Positions 1 to 12,244 of a stretch of 64,000 bases of DNA are shown here, one piece after another. This DNA comes from Anthonomus grandis grandis (taxonomy: Eukaryota > Arthropoda > Insecta > Coleoptera > Curculionidae). Both the position numbers and the translations under genes were made by a program. The first letter of the stretch is position 1. Each line of letters starts with the position of its first letter. The notes below the pieces were generated by a model that did no database searches, was not told the origin of the DNA, and worked only from the letters and a program-made list of their open reading frames with translations. The stretch lies in assembly GCF_022605725.1 (NCBI RefSeq), contig NC_065550.1, positions 4,774,001-4,838,000 on the forward strand, read 5' to 3'.

Positions 1-254
1 TTTCAAGAGAAAGTACAAGACTTACTTATTAAATCAAAGTAACCAAATTTAATAATAATATTAACATTTCTTTAACCTTAAGATTATTGGAATATTTGCA
101 TGTATATATTTTTTTTTTCTTATCTAAAAATTATTGTTTTTAATATATTTTCTGTGTAATCAAAGAATCAATGAACTAATAGTGTAGTAATTTAGGTAAA
201 ATTTATATATTTCTTATTTTAGTTTAGCTAATAGATATATCTAAATTTAGTCCA

Positions 255-722
255 AGAGCTAGTGAACCCTCAGACTAACGGTCTTCCTGTAAGGCTAGAA
301 ATTTGTCATAGAGAGTCATAGTACACCAAGGCCAATAACAATGACCTGGCAGGCATCAGCCCTGCACGCCATTAGCCCTTTTATTTTTTAAAATGTAAAA
401 TAAATAAGATAAAAAAACTTACTTCTGTAAGCTTCAAAATTCAATACAATTTAGTTTGTTTATTGATAATTATGGAAAAAAATTAACAGGCGATTTTAGT
501 AAGCAAAAGTATCTACCAGGTGAATTGAAAGGTGCATAGTTTAGGGGGTGAAATAAACTTTCTCCTGTAAAGTTGAAATTTAAGTATGTGTTTGAGTAAG
601 TCTTTTCAAATAAATGTGTACAATGACAGGCGGTTCTGAACAGCATAAGACCTTGACAGGCGAGGGGAAAGATGCTGAGAGCGTGCGAGTAAGAGGCGTA
701 ACGTGAATGCACATAGTGTGAG
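255..722 (+). repeat. Left terminal inverted repeat of element A
   Basis: This pairs with 3408-3875 in inverse orientation, with only scattered mismatches over about 468 bp. Open frames inside it are mirrored in the right arm, so they are not independent genes. Confidence 0.85.
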
Positions 723-1081
723 TAAGACCGTTTATCTAATGGTAAGCAATTCGGTACATTTTTATTTTAATGGTACAAAGGTACATTTCAAGTCAAATTA
801 CCTTGAATCGGGTACATTTTGTAAAATATATCCTTCCTTGTTTAATTTTTTTATCAAAACAATAAAATTTTATAATTTATATTTAAATTTATCATTCATT
901 CAAGTTAAATTTAATTTTTTTTAATGTAATTTAAGTTTATGTAGCTTATATGGATCTTGTTCATTACTATCAGTTACTGAGTCAAAGCATAAGGGCTGGA
1001 AACATTTCTTTGTACAAATATATTTTGTCAAAAATAGCAAGTATATTTTTTGTTACAAATCAACCCAATTATTCGCGATGA

Positions 1082-3336
1082 TTGGTAAAATATCACGATA
1101 CTTTGTTGAAAGTGGGACTTACACACCCATCAATTGAAAAATTCATGAAAGAAGGATACCTCGGAGTCAAACGAACTGATAAATCTTTCTCTAGACAGCC
1201 AACAGATTTAGCCCTTGAACAAACCATTAATGCTGACGCAGGCAGAAGATTAACCGGTGTGATTTAGTTTACAAATTCTATTTCTGCTCGTCAGCGATGG
1301 GCTAGAAGTCACGGTATAAGAACAACAATAATATCCCACACAATGGACATTACAGGTTTACAAAGGAAAAATGATGTATCAGCGGGCCTAGAAGAACATG
1401 CAATAAAAAGAGATTCTGCTCAATTGTGGAAGTTCATAAATACTTTCGAAAGATTTTCGAATCCATTTAATTTCAATCTAGACAAAGAATGTTTGTATAA
1501 TATTGGCAATGGTGCAGTAGCTTCGATCGCAGTACAAGATTATTTATTAAATTTTATAGAATCAGGCGAAAAGTGGAAAAAAAAGTTTATTACCGAATGT
1601 TCACTGAATGGAAAAAGATTTGAAGAAACAATTAAACAGGTGAAAATTATGAATTTTGCCTCTGAAAAAAAGAAGAACTAAATCAAAGCAGGTGGTAAGG
1701 TTCATGAAATCCGCGTCCAACGTGATTTATTTGGCCGTCTGCTAGCGCTGTCAATGAAATGTGAGATCGATGTAGAAAAAACATTATCATACCCCATTAC
1801 ACATGTTCCAATGTTACTGTGTCATGAAGATGGAACAATACATAAAACTCAAAAATCAGTAATGGTTAAAGATTTGAAGGCAAACGTTAGCAGTGACGAA
1901 GTACCAGGACGTTTTGATGTTGTTATTTTCGATGGATTCTTCTTGCTGCATACATTTAAAAATATCCCAAAAACGATCAGTGGTATTTCGAAAAAAATTA
2001 TGTCGATATTAACAGCTACACATGCTTCACGAGTTGATGTTATTTTCGACCAATATTTTTCGTCGCCCATTAAAGATTATGAATGAGCCCAACGCCATGA
2101 AGTACGGAATAAAATTATTTAATTACTGGTCCAGAACAAGTTAGACCTGTTGATTTCATTAAAGAACTTCGCAATGTACAATTCAAAGAAGCTTTTGTGG
2201 ATTTTTTAATTACACACTGGAGCTCTATTGAAATGACAACATTCATCGGGAATACCATAATAAATTTAAATTACAAAGAATGCCATACTTTTAGTGTCCA
2301 CAACAACTCTGTTATCTTCAATGTCAACGAAAATTTATCATGCCAACATCATGAGGAAGCCGATACAAAAATAATATACCATATATGCCAAATGGATGAA
2401 GATGTATCCGACGTGTTAATAAAAACGTGCGACACAGACATTTTAATACTTATGCTCGGCAACATGGACCATCTCCGCAATAATCATTTAAAAATCTACA
2501 TGGAATATGGCACCAACAATTTCAAAAAATGGATAAATGTTTCTGAATTGTATGAAAAATTATGACCCTCGGTATATCAAAGCTTACCAGGATTTCATGC
2601 ATTGACCGGTTGTGATTTTAACCCGTCGGTTTTAAGAAGAGGAAAAAGAAGACCTTTTAAAATATTAGAAAAATCTCATCAGTATCAAAAGGCATTTGCA
2701 GCGTTAGGAAGTGTAGAAATAATAGAGGAGAAAGAAGATATTTTTTCAATACTTGAGAAATTTGTGTGCCAAATGTACGGATCAAAATGTCAAAGATTGG
2801 ATAACGCACGTTATGAGAAGTTCCTTGCCACATATGACACGAAAAATATCAACATATTTATGCAAAAAATAATAAGTTATGATTCATCAAATCTACCTCC
2901 GTGCCAACGCGAACTGCAACAACAATTATTAAGAGCTGCATATATTTCAAATATCTGGCGGATTAGTCATTTAAAGGAACCAACGTGAAAATAATGGTTG
3001 GAACTTAATCGATGGTCACTACGATTTCAATTGGTTTGAGGGACATACAGTTCCTGCGTCTGTATACGACATACTTTTACAAGACCCTACTAATGCTGAG
3101 ACTGCCAAAGCACAGTCAACTGAAACTGAAGATTACATTTCAGGTAACACACAGTTATTTGATTTAATAAGATTCAATATACAGTCTTACATAATTGAGC
3201 GCGATATTCAATTCTTAATAACATTATTAATTAATTAATTTTTTTTTTCTTTTCAGAGGAGGAAAACGATATCGAAGAGTCGGATTATGATGGAAGAAGT
3301 AGTAGTGAAGAAGTGTCAGATGATGATGATAATTAA
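1082..3336 (+). pseudogene. FEN1/PIN-like nuclease pseudogene of element A
   Basis: One gene is visible through in-frame stops near 1265, 1679, 2084 and 2563 and frame changes near 2118 and 2988. An intron (3144-3256) joins a short acidic tail ending at 3336. The upstream part carries the NRTDK/F-S-R-x-P-x-D/L-x-L-E-Q-T-I-N-A-D type sequence seen in abundant uncharacterised arthropod and cnidarian proteins. Further on come DVVIFDG, VDVIFDQY, HEEADTK, CDTDIL and LTGCD. These acidic blocks, in this order, correspond to the FEN1/XPG nuclease residues (an early Asp, an E-x-E/D pair, D-x-D and G-x-D). The family link is recognition from memory; nuclease activity is inference. The C-terminal GWNLIDG segment matches the family's usual ending. 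The copy cannot make a full protein. Confidence 0.6.
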
Positions 3337-3407
3337 TGTAAAAAATAATGTAGATTACGAAACAATTAATAAAAAATATTGCATCTATAATTTTTAATTT
3401 TATTTAG

Positions 3408-3875
3408 TGACATTCACACTATATGCATTCACGTTACGCCTCTTACTCGCACGCTCTCAGCATCTTTCCCCTCGCCTGTCAAGGTCTTATGCTGTTCACA
3501 ATCGCCTGTCATTGTACACATTTATTTGAAAAGACTTACTCAAACACATACTTAAATTTCAACTTTACAGGAGAAAGTTTATTTCACCCCCTAAACTATG
3601 CACCTTTCAATTCACCTGGTAGATACTTTTGCTTACTAAAATCGCCTGTCAATTTTTTTCCACAATTATCAATAAACAAACTATTAAATTTTGAAGCTTA
3701 CAGAAGTAAGTTTTTTTATCTTATTTATTTTACATTTAAAAAAATAAAAGGGCTAATGGCGTGCAGGGCTGATGCCTGCCAGGTCATTGTTGTTGGCCTT
3801 GGTGTACTATGACTCATCACTCCACAAATTTCTAGCCTTACAGGAAGACCGTTAGTCGGAGGGTTCACTAGCTCT
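3408..3875 (-). repeat. Right terminal inverted repeat of element A
   Basis: Inverted copy of 255-722. The outer end reads GAGGGTTCACTAGCTCT on the plus strand, the complement of the left end with one difference. Confidence 0.85.
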
Positions 3876-4059
3876 CCTAATAATTATTATTAAAGTGTTT
3901 ATGTCTGGTTCAGTTGAGTAGCTTTAAACAAAACTTGCGCCAGACTTAAACTGCATTAAAACAGAAATGAGGTATTGTATTATCATTTATTCATTGCGTA
4001 GATTTTTATTTTAATAAAAGTCATTATTTATTTATTTATTTATTATTTATTAAGATTTT

Positions 4060-5110
4060 TATGCTATTTACAGGGTGATTGACGACCGATGGTACGTTAG
4101 CCGTATATGGAAAACGGAACGTAGCCTTTTTCTGAAAATTTGGTAGCCATGGTAACAGACAATGGCTCTCAAATATTTGCAACCCTGAAGCGTTGCCGCT
4201 TATAAAGAAAAATGGCAACATCTTTGAATTTTTAAATGGAACACCTTATAAATTTTTAGACATTTTTATTCCCTGTTTCGTTTTGTCGTTTTCTTTTTTA
4301 ATAATGTTTCTCTATACCTATTTCTAGCTAGTTTTCGAGAAAAAAAATAATTTTGCGTGTTTTTTTTTAAACCAGAGGAATAACTAATTGTTTCTTTCTT
4401 AGCTATTTAAGTTCTTAAAAAGGTTAACTTTTAAACATCACTCTAAAAGATCATCATCTTGATTAACTTCCCATAGCCTGATTTAATCAGAACTTTACAG
4501 CCATTGAAAATTAAAATAATATATTTCATTTACTAAAATGGCAAAAAGTCCGTATGGCAAAAAATACAAATAAAAATCAAGGGGTATCAGATCTGGCTAT
4601 CTTGCTGGTCAATCCCAAAGTTCCATACGCCTAAACCATCTATCATCGCTTATGTCGTGCAGTTCTCTTGTTACGCTGTTGCTCCACAGTGAGGCGGGGT
4701 TTCATCAAGTTGAAACCAACAAGTACGAAAAATCTTGCAATGGCAGATTTTCAAAAAAATTACTTACAACACTTTTTTACGGTTATTTTTTCACATGGAT
4801 CATCATTTATTTAGTGGTCAATATTAGAATGCATTTGATCAGTCAAAATTTATAATATTATTATTATATCCAATAAAATTACAAATAGAAGACCTTCTAT
4901 CTAATTTAACCATTTATTCTGGTATTCTACATAAATAAAGTGCAAAGTGAATTCAATTGCAATTCAAACGTATTTAATACTTTTAGCGTTAGTTTTTAGA
5001 GGTTCTTGATTTACAAAACAAAAACGCTCGCACCCGTCGATTTTTGATTTTAGAAAAATGATTTTTTGTTTTGGCACATTGCTACTTTTTATTTTTAATG
5101 CAAAATCCAA
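4060..5110 (-). mobile_element. Decayed DD41D-type mariner remnant
   Basis: On the minus strand between about 4725 and 4565 the frames, allowing shifts, give D-E-T-P-P-H, then DDRWFRR and W-D-x-P-A-R-x-P-D-L-I-P-L-D-F-Y. This is the second and third catalytic Asp region of a DD41D mariner transposase. A CAGGGTGATTGACGACC terminus is at 4071, and 5010-5070 resembles the outer terminal sequence of the mariner at 36372 (a shared AAAACGCTCG stretch). An ATTT-rich simple repeat at 4021-4050 lies just outside. Nothing can be translated intact. Confidence 0.5.
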
Positions 5111-5250
5111 TACATAAAAGTTAAATTAACATTGTTATATGTAACTCGAAAAACTCATCCATTATCCCAAAGATGCTGGTCATACACTTTTATAAAAGGT
5201 AAAAAACACGAAATCTACAGCATCACAAATACATTTAATAAAATAACGAA

Positions 5251-5287
5251 GGTTACATATTTCGCTCGACTAGAGCATCATCAGACC
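5251..5287 (-). ncRNA. Hammerhead ribozyme-like motif in Penelope terminus
   Basis: Read on the minus strand: GGT, then CTGATGA, a GCTC/GAGC stem closed by TAGTC, then GAAA, a very short stem III, GTA at the predicted cleavage site, and ACC pairing with the opening GGT. This is the conserved core of the minimal hammerheads reported in Penelope-like elements. Whether this copy cleaves is untested. Confidence 0.65.
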
Positions 5288-5477
5288 TAAACAATAATTA
5301 AAATTATGTAACCCGAAAAAAGGAGAATTCAACAAAAACTTACCATAACATACACAAAATACCTAATATTTAAGTAAACAAAGATTACAATAAAGTGGCA
5401 CTATCTATGTACAAAGAACTCAACTAAACAATCAAATTACTTTATACATTTTAGAAATCTAACCATCATTTAAGAGT

Positions 5478-5795
5478 CTAGAACCACTTGAGGTTATTAA
5501 AAACTAGGTGGTCATCAAAATCAAACCTTTCATTAACACAGGACAGATCTGGGCTTTTGAAAGCTTTACTAATCTCCATTGTCTCCAACAAGTCTAGTTT
5601 TTTACTTTTGTTGCATTGATGCAATATTTTTATATTTTGGCTGTCGAGAAAATCATGTTTGGAGTCAAGAAGGTGATTAGCAAAAGCTGATCTGGTCACT
5701 GTGATTTCGGTATTTTTAAATTTATTGTATTGGGTCTTGTGTTCACTAATCCTAGTAGAAATCTTCCTACCAGACTGGCCGACGTAACGAAACAT
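5478..5795 (-). pseudogene. Penelope GIY-YIG endonuclease domain, fragment
   Basis: The reading frame gives R-Y-V-G-Q-S-G-R-K-I-S-T-R-I-S-E-H near its start, then a FANHLLDSKHDF segment and LDLLETMEISKA. This is the C-terminal GIY-YIG endonuclease typical of Penelope-like elements, lacking the reverse transcriptase and the first GIY strand. The YVGQ and the E of the LLETMEI helix represent the catalytic Arg/Tyr and Glu regions. The frame is open to a stop at 5478. Truncation coincides exactly with the start of the inverted terminal repeat, so it arose with the insertion or its rearrangement. Confidence 0.8.
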
Positions 5796-6093
5796 GTAAC
5801 CTTCGTTATTTTATTAAATGTATTTGTGATGCTGTAAATTTCGTGTTTTTTACCTTTTATAAAAAAAAAATTGTTATATGTGTTAATATATAGCTGAAAA
5901 TGTCCTCTTTTGAAAATGTGTGTAAACTTGACAACAGAGAATCGATGAATATTTTTGTATTTTTTAACAAAACACCAACTTGCCCCTAAGAATATGTTAA
6001 ATTCAAACAAAGTTGTTGTTTACTGATTCGAGTCTTTCAATGTTCTAAGATATTAATACAGTTATCATCCCTCAATAATCAGTTCTTTATTAC

Positions 6094-6610
6094 CTTTGTT
6101 TTTTTCTCTTTTTGGTCATCACTGCCACTGCTGTCTCCACTTTCTGTATTCGATTTATTACTTCCCTCCGCGGACTCCTCAGATTGTAGTAATTTAGCGG
6201 CTTCTCTTTTCTCCTTCCTTTTTTTAGCCGCTCTCTTACGCGAATCATCACTACTAACTGCATTATCGCTATACGAATCATCTCTTTCCACTGAACTATC
6301 CCTAATATTGTCCATTAAGGCTTGAACCAAATCATATTCATCATCGTTGTCCGATAGCAGATGGACTGAAGGACTGAGATGCGTAGATGAACCGTGATTT
6401 GCCTCCAGAGAAGAGTCTTCATTATAACTCCATGACAGTTCAGAAAATATGGAATCTTTACGACGACGAGTTTTGGCTTTTGATTTAGGTGCATTTGTTG
6501 AACTAGTAGAATTATCAGAGTCACTGGAAGAAGTAGAATTGGAACTGGAGCTTCGGTTAGACTGCACTCGTTTTTTATGTCTCCTTTCCAATGCGGTTAA
6601 GTCACACAGT
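6094..6610 (-). CDS. Host gene exon 11 (517 bp), Ser/Asp-rich; gene continues left of the window
   Basis: The exon starts after a TTTTTAG acceptor and ends at an AAAG/GTAATA donor, leaving phase 0. It opens with L-C-D-L-T-A-L-E-R-R-H-K-K-R, followed by long Ser/Asp runs, a basic KSKAKTRRRKDS cluster, an acidic LLSDNDDEYDLVQ segment, an RKRAAKKRKEKREAAK basic helix and a final acidic tail. I found no further exon between 6093 and 1, so the next exon, possibly the catalytic or BRCT-type part that would name the protein, is probably outside the window. Confidence 0.8.
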
Positions 6611-6891
6611 CTAAAAATAAAAAAGAGATACTAAAGTTATATTTGCAGTTAAGGTAATATAGAGTGGGAAAATGATAAATAGAAAAATATCGAAGATTTG
6701 GCAACAAAAAAATAAAATATTTTGATAGTTTTGCCATTTCTGGTTATAACAGATGTAGATGTCAACGTTCTTTCATCAAGTTTCGTCAACACGATACGTT
6801 GTTTGGAAAGTTGTGGCTTCTAATTTTACAGTTAGCTATAATTTAAGCAAAAAGATTGTAGACAGTAACTCAGCAGCTTAATAGTGAAGGC

Positions 6892-7330
6892 TTGAGGTTA
6901 TTGGAAGTGCTGATTATTACGATGGGTTATTACAAGATATACAGTCATGGTTGTATAAACAGTACCCCTTGTATATTATATTATTTTCAAGAAGGAAAAA
7001 AGGAAAGGGATCGACTATTTAAAAGGAGTCTCATAGAAAATAACGACAACATTTGGAATGCATATAAGGCTATAAGAAATAACATAGTAAGCAAGATAAG
7101 AGTGGAAAAGGACAGATTTTTTGAGCAGACCATAGATTTAAATAAAAATAACCAAAAAGAACTCTGGAAAATTCTGAAGGCTTTTTTGCTAGGAAAAAAT
7201 CAAAGCTTGCCCAATGAAATAGTTTGAAAATCAAATAATTATACAGGAGGCTGATATTGCACATAGATTTAATATTTATTTCGTGAACAGTATTTATTTC
7301 TTTAAGCACAAGGCCCTCCTACAGATAGAC
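6892..7330 (+). pseudogene. Non-LTR retrotransposon fragment between endonuclease and RT domains
   Basis: The frame encodes K-K-E-R-D-R-L-F-K-R, W-N-A-Y-K-A-I-R-N and ELWKILKAFL, then, after a stop at 7227, a shifted frame with A-D-I-A-H-R-F-N-I-Y-F-V-N-S. This order is the usual linker between the APE endonuclease and reverse transcriptase of Jockey/CR1-type ORF2. No endonuclease or RT core is present, so it is a short relic lying in the last visible intron of the host gene. Confidence 0.6.
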
Positions 7331-7495
7331 TAAGCAATCCAATAACAGGAAAGCACAAAATATCTTATGAATTGAAATACAAGTAAGCGCTTTGCCAAAC
7401 ATTACATTTTCACCAAACCTAACAAATATACCAAGTAATATAAACCTAACTAACCTATTTAATAGTATCTCTTATAAACAATAAAAAAGTATATA

Positions 7496-9551
7496 CAGGG
7501 TGTTCATTTGAAAACTTTCCACCATGGATTTATCGAAAACCACTGTTTAAAAAAAAAACGCCGAAATACGTCAAAAGGTTTGTCAAGGGAGACAACGACT
7601 CTAACCTAAAATTACTTCACCCCCTTTCATCCTCTGCCCCCCAAGGTCATCCCCTTAAAAATTTTAAATGACAAGGGGTATCGAGTAATAGCTTATTTAA
7701 AAGGTCTCTTGAAGTCTTTTATTTTGACGTTTGATTTTTTTAAATCGGTCGATTCGTTTTCAAAAAAATTATAAAAATCTTTGTTTATCTTAATTTGTTC
7801 AGATAGAAAACAAAAACATGAAAATATCAGTTTTTATTTTAATAAAAGTGTTCAAAATGTTGCCCGTTTTTGGCCAAACAATGATATAGGCGATGTTCAA
7901 ATTCTTGACGGACATTTTCAAAAACATGTTGTGGGATATCATGGCAGCTGTCTATGATGCGTTGACGAAGTTCATCCAAACTTTCAGGTTGGGGAGTAAA
8001 CACAATAGATTTCAAATAACCCTATAGAAAAAAGTCTAAGGGCGTTATATCAGGAGATCTAGCAGGCCATTCTAAAGGCCCCCTTCGCCCTATCCATTTA
8101 TCTGGAAATTCGTCGTCTAGCCATTGCCGAACGGGAAAAAACATAGTGAGGAGGAGCGCCGTCTTGCTGGAAATATATTTCAGCCTCACCAAGTATAGGT
8201 TTTCCATCATTATCGATTTGATTTTCGATGGATTCAGTGATATTGATGGTATTTTCCAACATGTCCAAATAAATGTCTCCATATAAATTTCCGTTAATAA
8301 ATAATGGCCCAATCACTTTATTTTCTAAAATTCCTGCCCATACATTAATTTTTTGAGGGTACTAGGCATGCCCTTCTACAAATGCATGAGGATTTTCATT
8401 GCTCCAATATCTACAGTTATGCTTATTAACAAATCCATTTAGATGAAATGTGCATTCATCGCTGAAGCAGATATTCTTTACATGAATAGTATTACCATTA
8501 TTCGCTTCAGTCATTTTTTCACAAAACTCAACTCGCCTATCGAAATCGTCTTCGGTTGGATGAAAATGGATGAAATTTATGAGTTTGGTAACTGTGTGAA
8601 CAGAGCCTAATGAAATACCATTGGCAGCAACAATTTTGCGTAATGCAGTATTAGGATTTATTCCAAAATGACCCAAAACTTCAACTTGAGCGACTTCATT
8701 CAAAATTCGCCGATGATATCACGTTTTTTATTTGCAACAGATCCAGTTTCAGTAAACTTAGTAACAAGGTCCAAAACATACCTAGGCGAAGTTGTCTGCT
8801 CCGGGTATCTGGCGTTAAACGTGACGGCAGTTTGCCGAGCACATTGATTTTGGGCACCATAAATTAGAATAATTTCCTTTCGGCTAGTAAACCATTTTGG
8901 AAGTAAAATCGTTAATTCAACAAATAAATTTTCACTATTCCAAGACTGTCACAAATGTAACTGACGGCAAAATAAATTATGTATTTTCCTTAGCAACTAT
9001 AAATAACTAAGCATGTATAACAATAAGTACAGTTCGCCCAGGATATCTGTGTTGATGAAAAGAATGTGGGAACAAATTCATGTTGTTATTTAGTTTTTTC
9101 CACGTCTAATCTTCGGAAATGCTGTTTATGTTGGTAGTTTCCGTTTTAAATTATAAACGAATTGTAGATTTGGCAAACCCTAACGGGCAACATTTTGAAC
9201 ACTTATAAAAATAAAAACTGATATTTTCATGTTTTTGTTTTCTATCAGAACAAATTAAGATAAACAAATAATTTTCTAATTTTCTCGAAAACGAATCGAC
9301 CGATTTAAAAAAATCAAACGTCAAAATAAAAGACTTCGAGAGACCTTTTAAACAAGCCATTACTCGATACTCCTTGCCATTTAAAATTTTTAAGGGGATG
9401 ACCCTGGGGGGTGAGGGTGAAAGGGGGTGAAGTAATTTTAGGTTAGAAAGTTGTCCCCCTTGACAAACCTTGTAACGTTTTTTTTTTTTTTTTTTTTTTA
9501 ACAGTAGTTTTCGATAAATCCGTGGTGGGAAGTTTTCAAATGAACACCCTG
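7496..9551 (-). mobile_element. DD41D mariner with long inverted ends
   Basis: The ends read CAGGGTGTTCATTTGAAAAC at 7496 and its mirror at 9551, each next to a TA target dinucleotide (7494-7495, 9552-9553). The inverted arms extend about 385 bp (to about 7880 and from about 9165), far longer than the roughly 30 bp of classic mariners. A broken transposase on the minus strand fills the middle. Confidence 0.85.
7839..8905 (-). pseudogene. DD41D (rosa-like) mariner transposase, frameshifted
   Basis: The N-terminal part (about 8905-8715) has the helix-turn-helix pattern I-Y-G-A-Q-N-Q-C-A-R-Q-T-A, and 8703-8362 the second DNA-binding unit and FSDECTFHLNG with the first catalytic Asp. FQQDGAPPHY follows with the second and SPDITPLDFF with the third. 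There are 41 residues between the second and third Asp, which defines the DD41D group. The end reads AKNGQHFEHF with a stop at 7839. Frameshifts near 8710, 8360 and 8150 and a stop near 8022 disable it; all three catalytic Asp residues remain. Confidence 0.85.
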
Positions 9552-9619
9552 TATACAAAATTAGGGAGAATTTCTTAAGTATCGCTTAAATGAAGCCATA
9601 CTGGAGAAAAATCTATTAA

Positions 9620-10745
9620 TATTCAAATTAGTTTCTTGAAAATTATTAAAACTACGGGCGCATCTGAACAATGGAGAGTTAGACAAATAGTTTGAAGAAT
9701 ATCTTGAGATGCTAAAGGTCTATTACGCAAAATATAAGGATTAACGTTGATATGAAAATTTTCCAGACAGAAAGGGCAGTCTATTAAATTATTAATAATT
9801 TTATTAATCAACATTAAATCAATCAAATTGTTTCTATGACTCTCTAAAGGATTCATACCATAAAACTTTAAGTTATCATAGTAAGTAAAAAAATGTCTTA
9901 ATGTCTATTAAATCGGAAATTTACTATATTTACAAATTTGCGTTGTACCCTTTCAATTTGGTCAATATAAAAAAAATGTAAGTATGTAAAGATTTTTAGG
10001 TCATCTGTATATGCAAGATATTTACAGATAGAAAAACATTGCCAATGTCGTTTGAAAAGATTGAGAACAAAATCGGTCTCAAACGAGAACCTTGCGGTAC
10101 TCTTGAAGTTACGGTTGTACAAGAAGACTTTACTCTATTTATGACAACGTACTGAGAGCGATTCATTAAAAATTTATAATGAGTTTGGGTAGAGCCCCGT
10201 GCACACCGAAATTCTCCAACTTAACGAAAAGTGTAGGATGATGTACCTTATCAAAAGCCTTGGAAAAGTCGGTGTACACGGCACAAGTTTTCAGACCCCT
10301 ACCCATGCTTTCGTATATACTCTGAATAAATGGTATTAAGTTGGTATCAATAGCTTCTTTGACTTAAAGAATAATTGTTTTAACAGCAAAGATTCAAATA
10401 GTTGACCAAAGTGACTAAGTAGGGAAATAGGCCTGTCATTCCGTACAAAAGTTTTTTCTCCAGACTTAAATACTGGCACAATTTGAGCCGTTTTCCAAAT
10501 ATTGGGAAACATGCCGCTGGATTAACATTGATTGTACAAAATATGCAAAGGCTCGCACAAGCTAGGACAGGACTTCAAAAAAAATGAAGGAAATCCATCT
10601 GTGCCAGGTCCCTTTTTAGGATCCATAGAAACTGCGGATTTAATGTCATTTATATCAATATTGTTAACTACAAAACATTCTTGACATTGAGTAGGCTTAA
10701 TTAAAGTTGGTGTATCAGAAGGTTCAAATACTCCACTAAAATACT
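9620..10745 (-). pseudogene. Jockey-type reverse transcriptase relic
   Basis: Reading down the minus strand from 10745 through several frames: D-P-K-K-G-P-G-T-D-G-F-P, then WKTAQIVPVFKSGEK with RPISLLS, Y-T-D-F-S-K-A-F-D-K-V-H-H (motif A with catalytic Asp), a VPQGSRLRP-like block, and Y-T-D-D-L-K in place of YADD (near 10010). The order of blocks is that of a Jockey-clade RT. Many stops and frame changes make it long dead. The piece at 9856-9623 may be its downstream end but is not diagnostic. Confidence 0.75.
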
Positions 10746-12244
10746 ATATTCTTTTGATTGATCTTATTCTTGAAATATTCCACCAGCATCAAATGGGCAA
10801 ACATATTTCATTGGGCTACCTGCAGTCCATAATACCTTGACACAATTTATTAAAGTTTCTATGACTAAAACGAAGGAAATACTTAAAAGACGTTGAATAA
10901 AATCTAAAAAACGTTGGTGGTGGGAAGAGTGGCATATCTAAGCAGGTTCTTTGCGATGTTGCTTATTTTGTAGGTGATCGTCTTTTGGATATTATCAATA
11001 CATCCTTAAATACTGGAGATTTTTCGCAGGCCTAGAAACCTGTAATATTACAACTTGTAATCTATAGACGGTGGTTGTACAGTCCTTTTATTTTTACTTG
11101 AAGGAGCCAAATATTAAACTGCCGCAAAAAATATATTGAACTCTGCCACCGTCATGTCAGAGGCCGTTGTTATAAAGCGGCTGGATAATATAATAAAAAA
11201 ATCTAAAATCTAAATATTTTCAATACTTTGAATGCTTTGATCTGATTAAATTTTTATCAGTTCTGAATATGTTTTTTGGTTTAACAGATTTAGAATTTAT
11301 ACTATTAAATGTATTGTTGTAAAACTTACATGGGACATAGTTTTAACGTTATACAATATTTTAGATTAGGAATTCAAATATTCAAGTATTTGTAAGATAA
11401 AGATCATTTCATTCTCCAGATATGAAATTTAATTTAAAATACAATTTGGTTTAAAAACTCACCTATGTTATTATTATAAAACAAAATACATGCAATACAC
11501 ACATCATATGTTATTATCGTTAGATATATATAGATATATGTTTATTCAACGATTTTTTAGTAAATTTTTGGTATATTTATCAACTGGATATGGTCGAGAT
11601 ATATTTATTAAACTGTAGAATATACGTATATCATTTACGATTTTGTTTCAAAAGGGAAAAAATGTCGGCATTTAAAAAATTGACACAGGATTTACATATC
11701 TAGTTTAACTCGATGAAACTGATTAAACTCGATTAAACCTCTAATATTTGATGATATTTTGCTAAAAACTCTTTTTCGTCCATATTATAAATATTAATAT
11801 ATCAAATTATATAAAATTTAAATAAACAGTGAAATTCTTTTGGAAAATTAGGTGCGGATTGTTTGCCCTTAGATGCGGGCAAACTCATGTCTTAGTCCGG
11901 TGAAATTTCGCGTTTAACTGGAGCGCGGGACTCATTAAATTATCACAAAAAGTTTTTTTTCAAATAATGTAATTTTTGTTTTATATAATCGCTTTTTCAG
12001 ATACTTTAGGGTAGTAAGCTGAGTTTAGTGATGAATATATTGACATTTAAATACATGAATTAAACACTGCTCAAACTTCTAAAACGACCGTATTATGGTG
12101 GCGCCAGCGGGCGAGATCAATCAGAATCTTGGAGATGTGGTGGCTACAATAACCCTGTATTTAAAAAATGCAATATTGAAATCACATTTTTTCCTGTGTT
12201 CTTAATAAGTTCTAAGAAAGCTAGGTTTACAAATATTGAATTAC
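10746..12244. other. Intron sequence without recognised genes
   Basis: AT-rich host intron between the RT relic and exon 10. The stretch at 11050-11215 ends in repeated AATCTAAA-like units and may be a retrotransposon 3' end, but no coding sequence supports this. The rest has no recognisable motif. Confidence 0.5.

Larger units (their letters stand above)
255..3875 (+). mobile_element. Long-TIR DNA element A with FEN1/PIN-like nuclease gene
   Basis: The two ends are inverted copies about 468 bp long, starting with AGAGCTAGTGAACCCTC at 255 and mirrored to 3875. The arms match nearly base for base, so the element is young or the arms are kept alike. Between them is a broken gene whose conserved residues fit a FEN1-like PIN nuclease rather than a DDE transposase. 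I see no clear target duplication. Element B at 38206-41222 has arms of similar length and the same protein family at its ends. I know of no named superfamily for this arrangement. Confidence 0.7.
5190..5880 (-). mobile_element. 5'-truncated Penelope-like retroelement with inverted terminal copy
   Basis: A GIY-YIG coding piece (5478-5795, minus) is followed downstream by a terminal sequence to about 5190. A second, inverted copy of that terminus (about 5795-5870 against 5195-5262) abuts the truncated coding region. Penelope-like elements are known for such pseudo-LTR and inverted end structures. The downstream copy contains a hammerhead-like core. Confidence 0.75.

Noticed and set aside
470..712. 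Open frame repeated at 3423-3812 on the other strand
   Set aside because: Both lie in the two inverted arms of element A and are the same sequence mirrored; no family signal.
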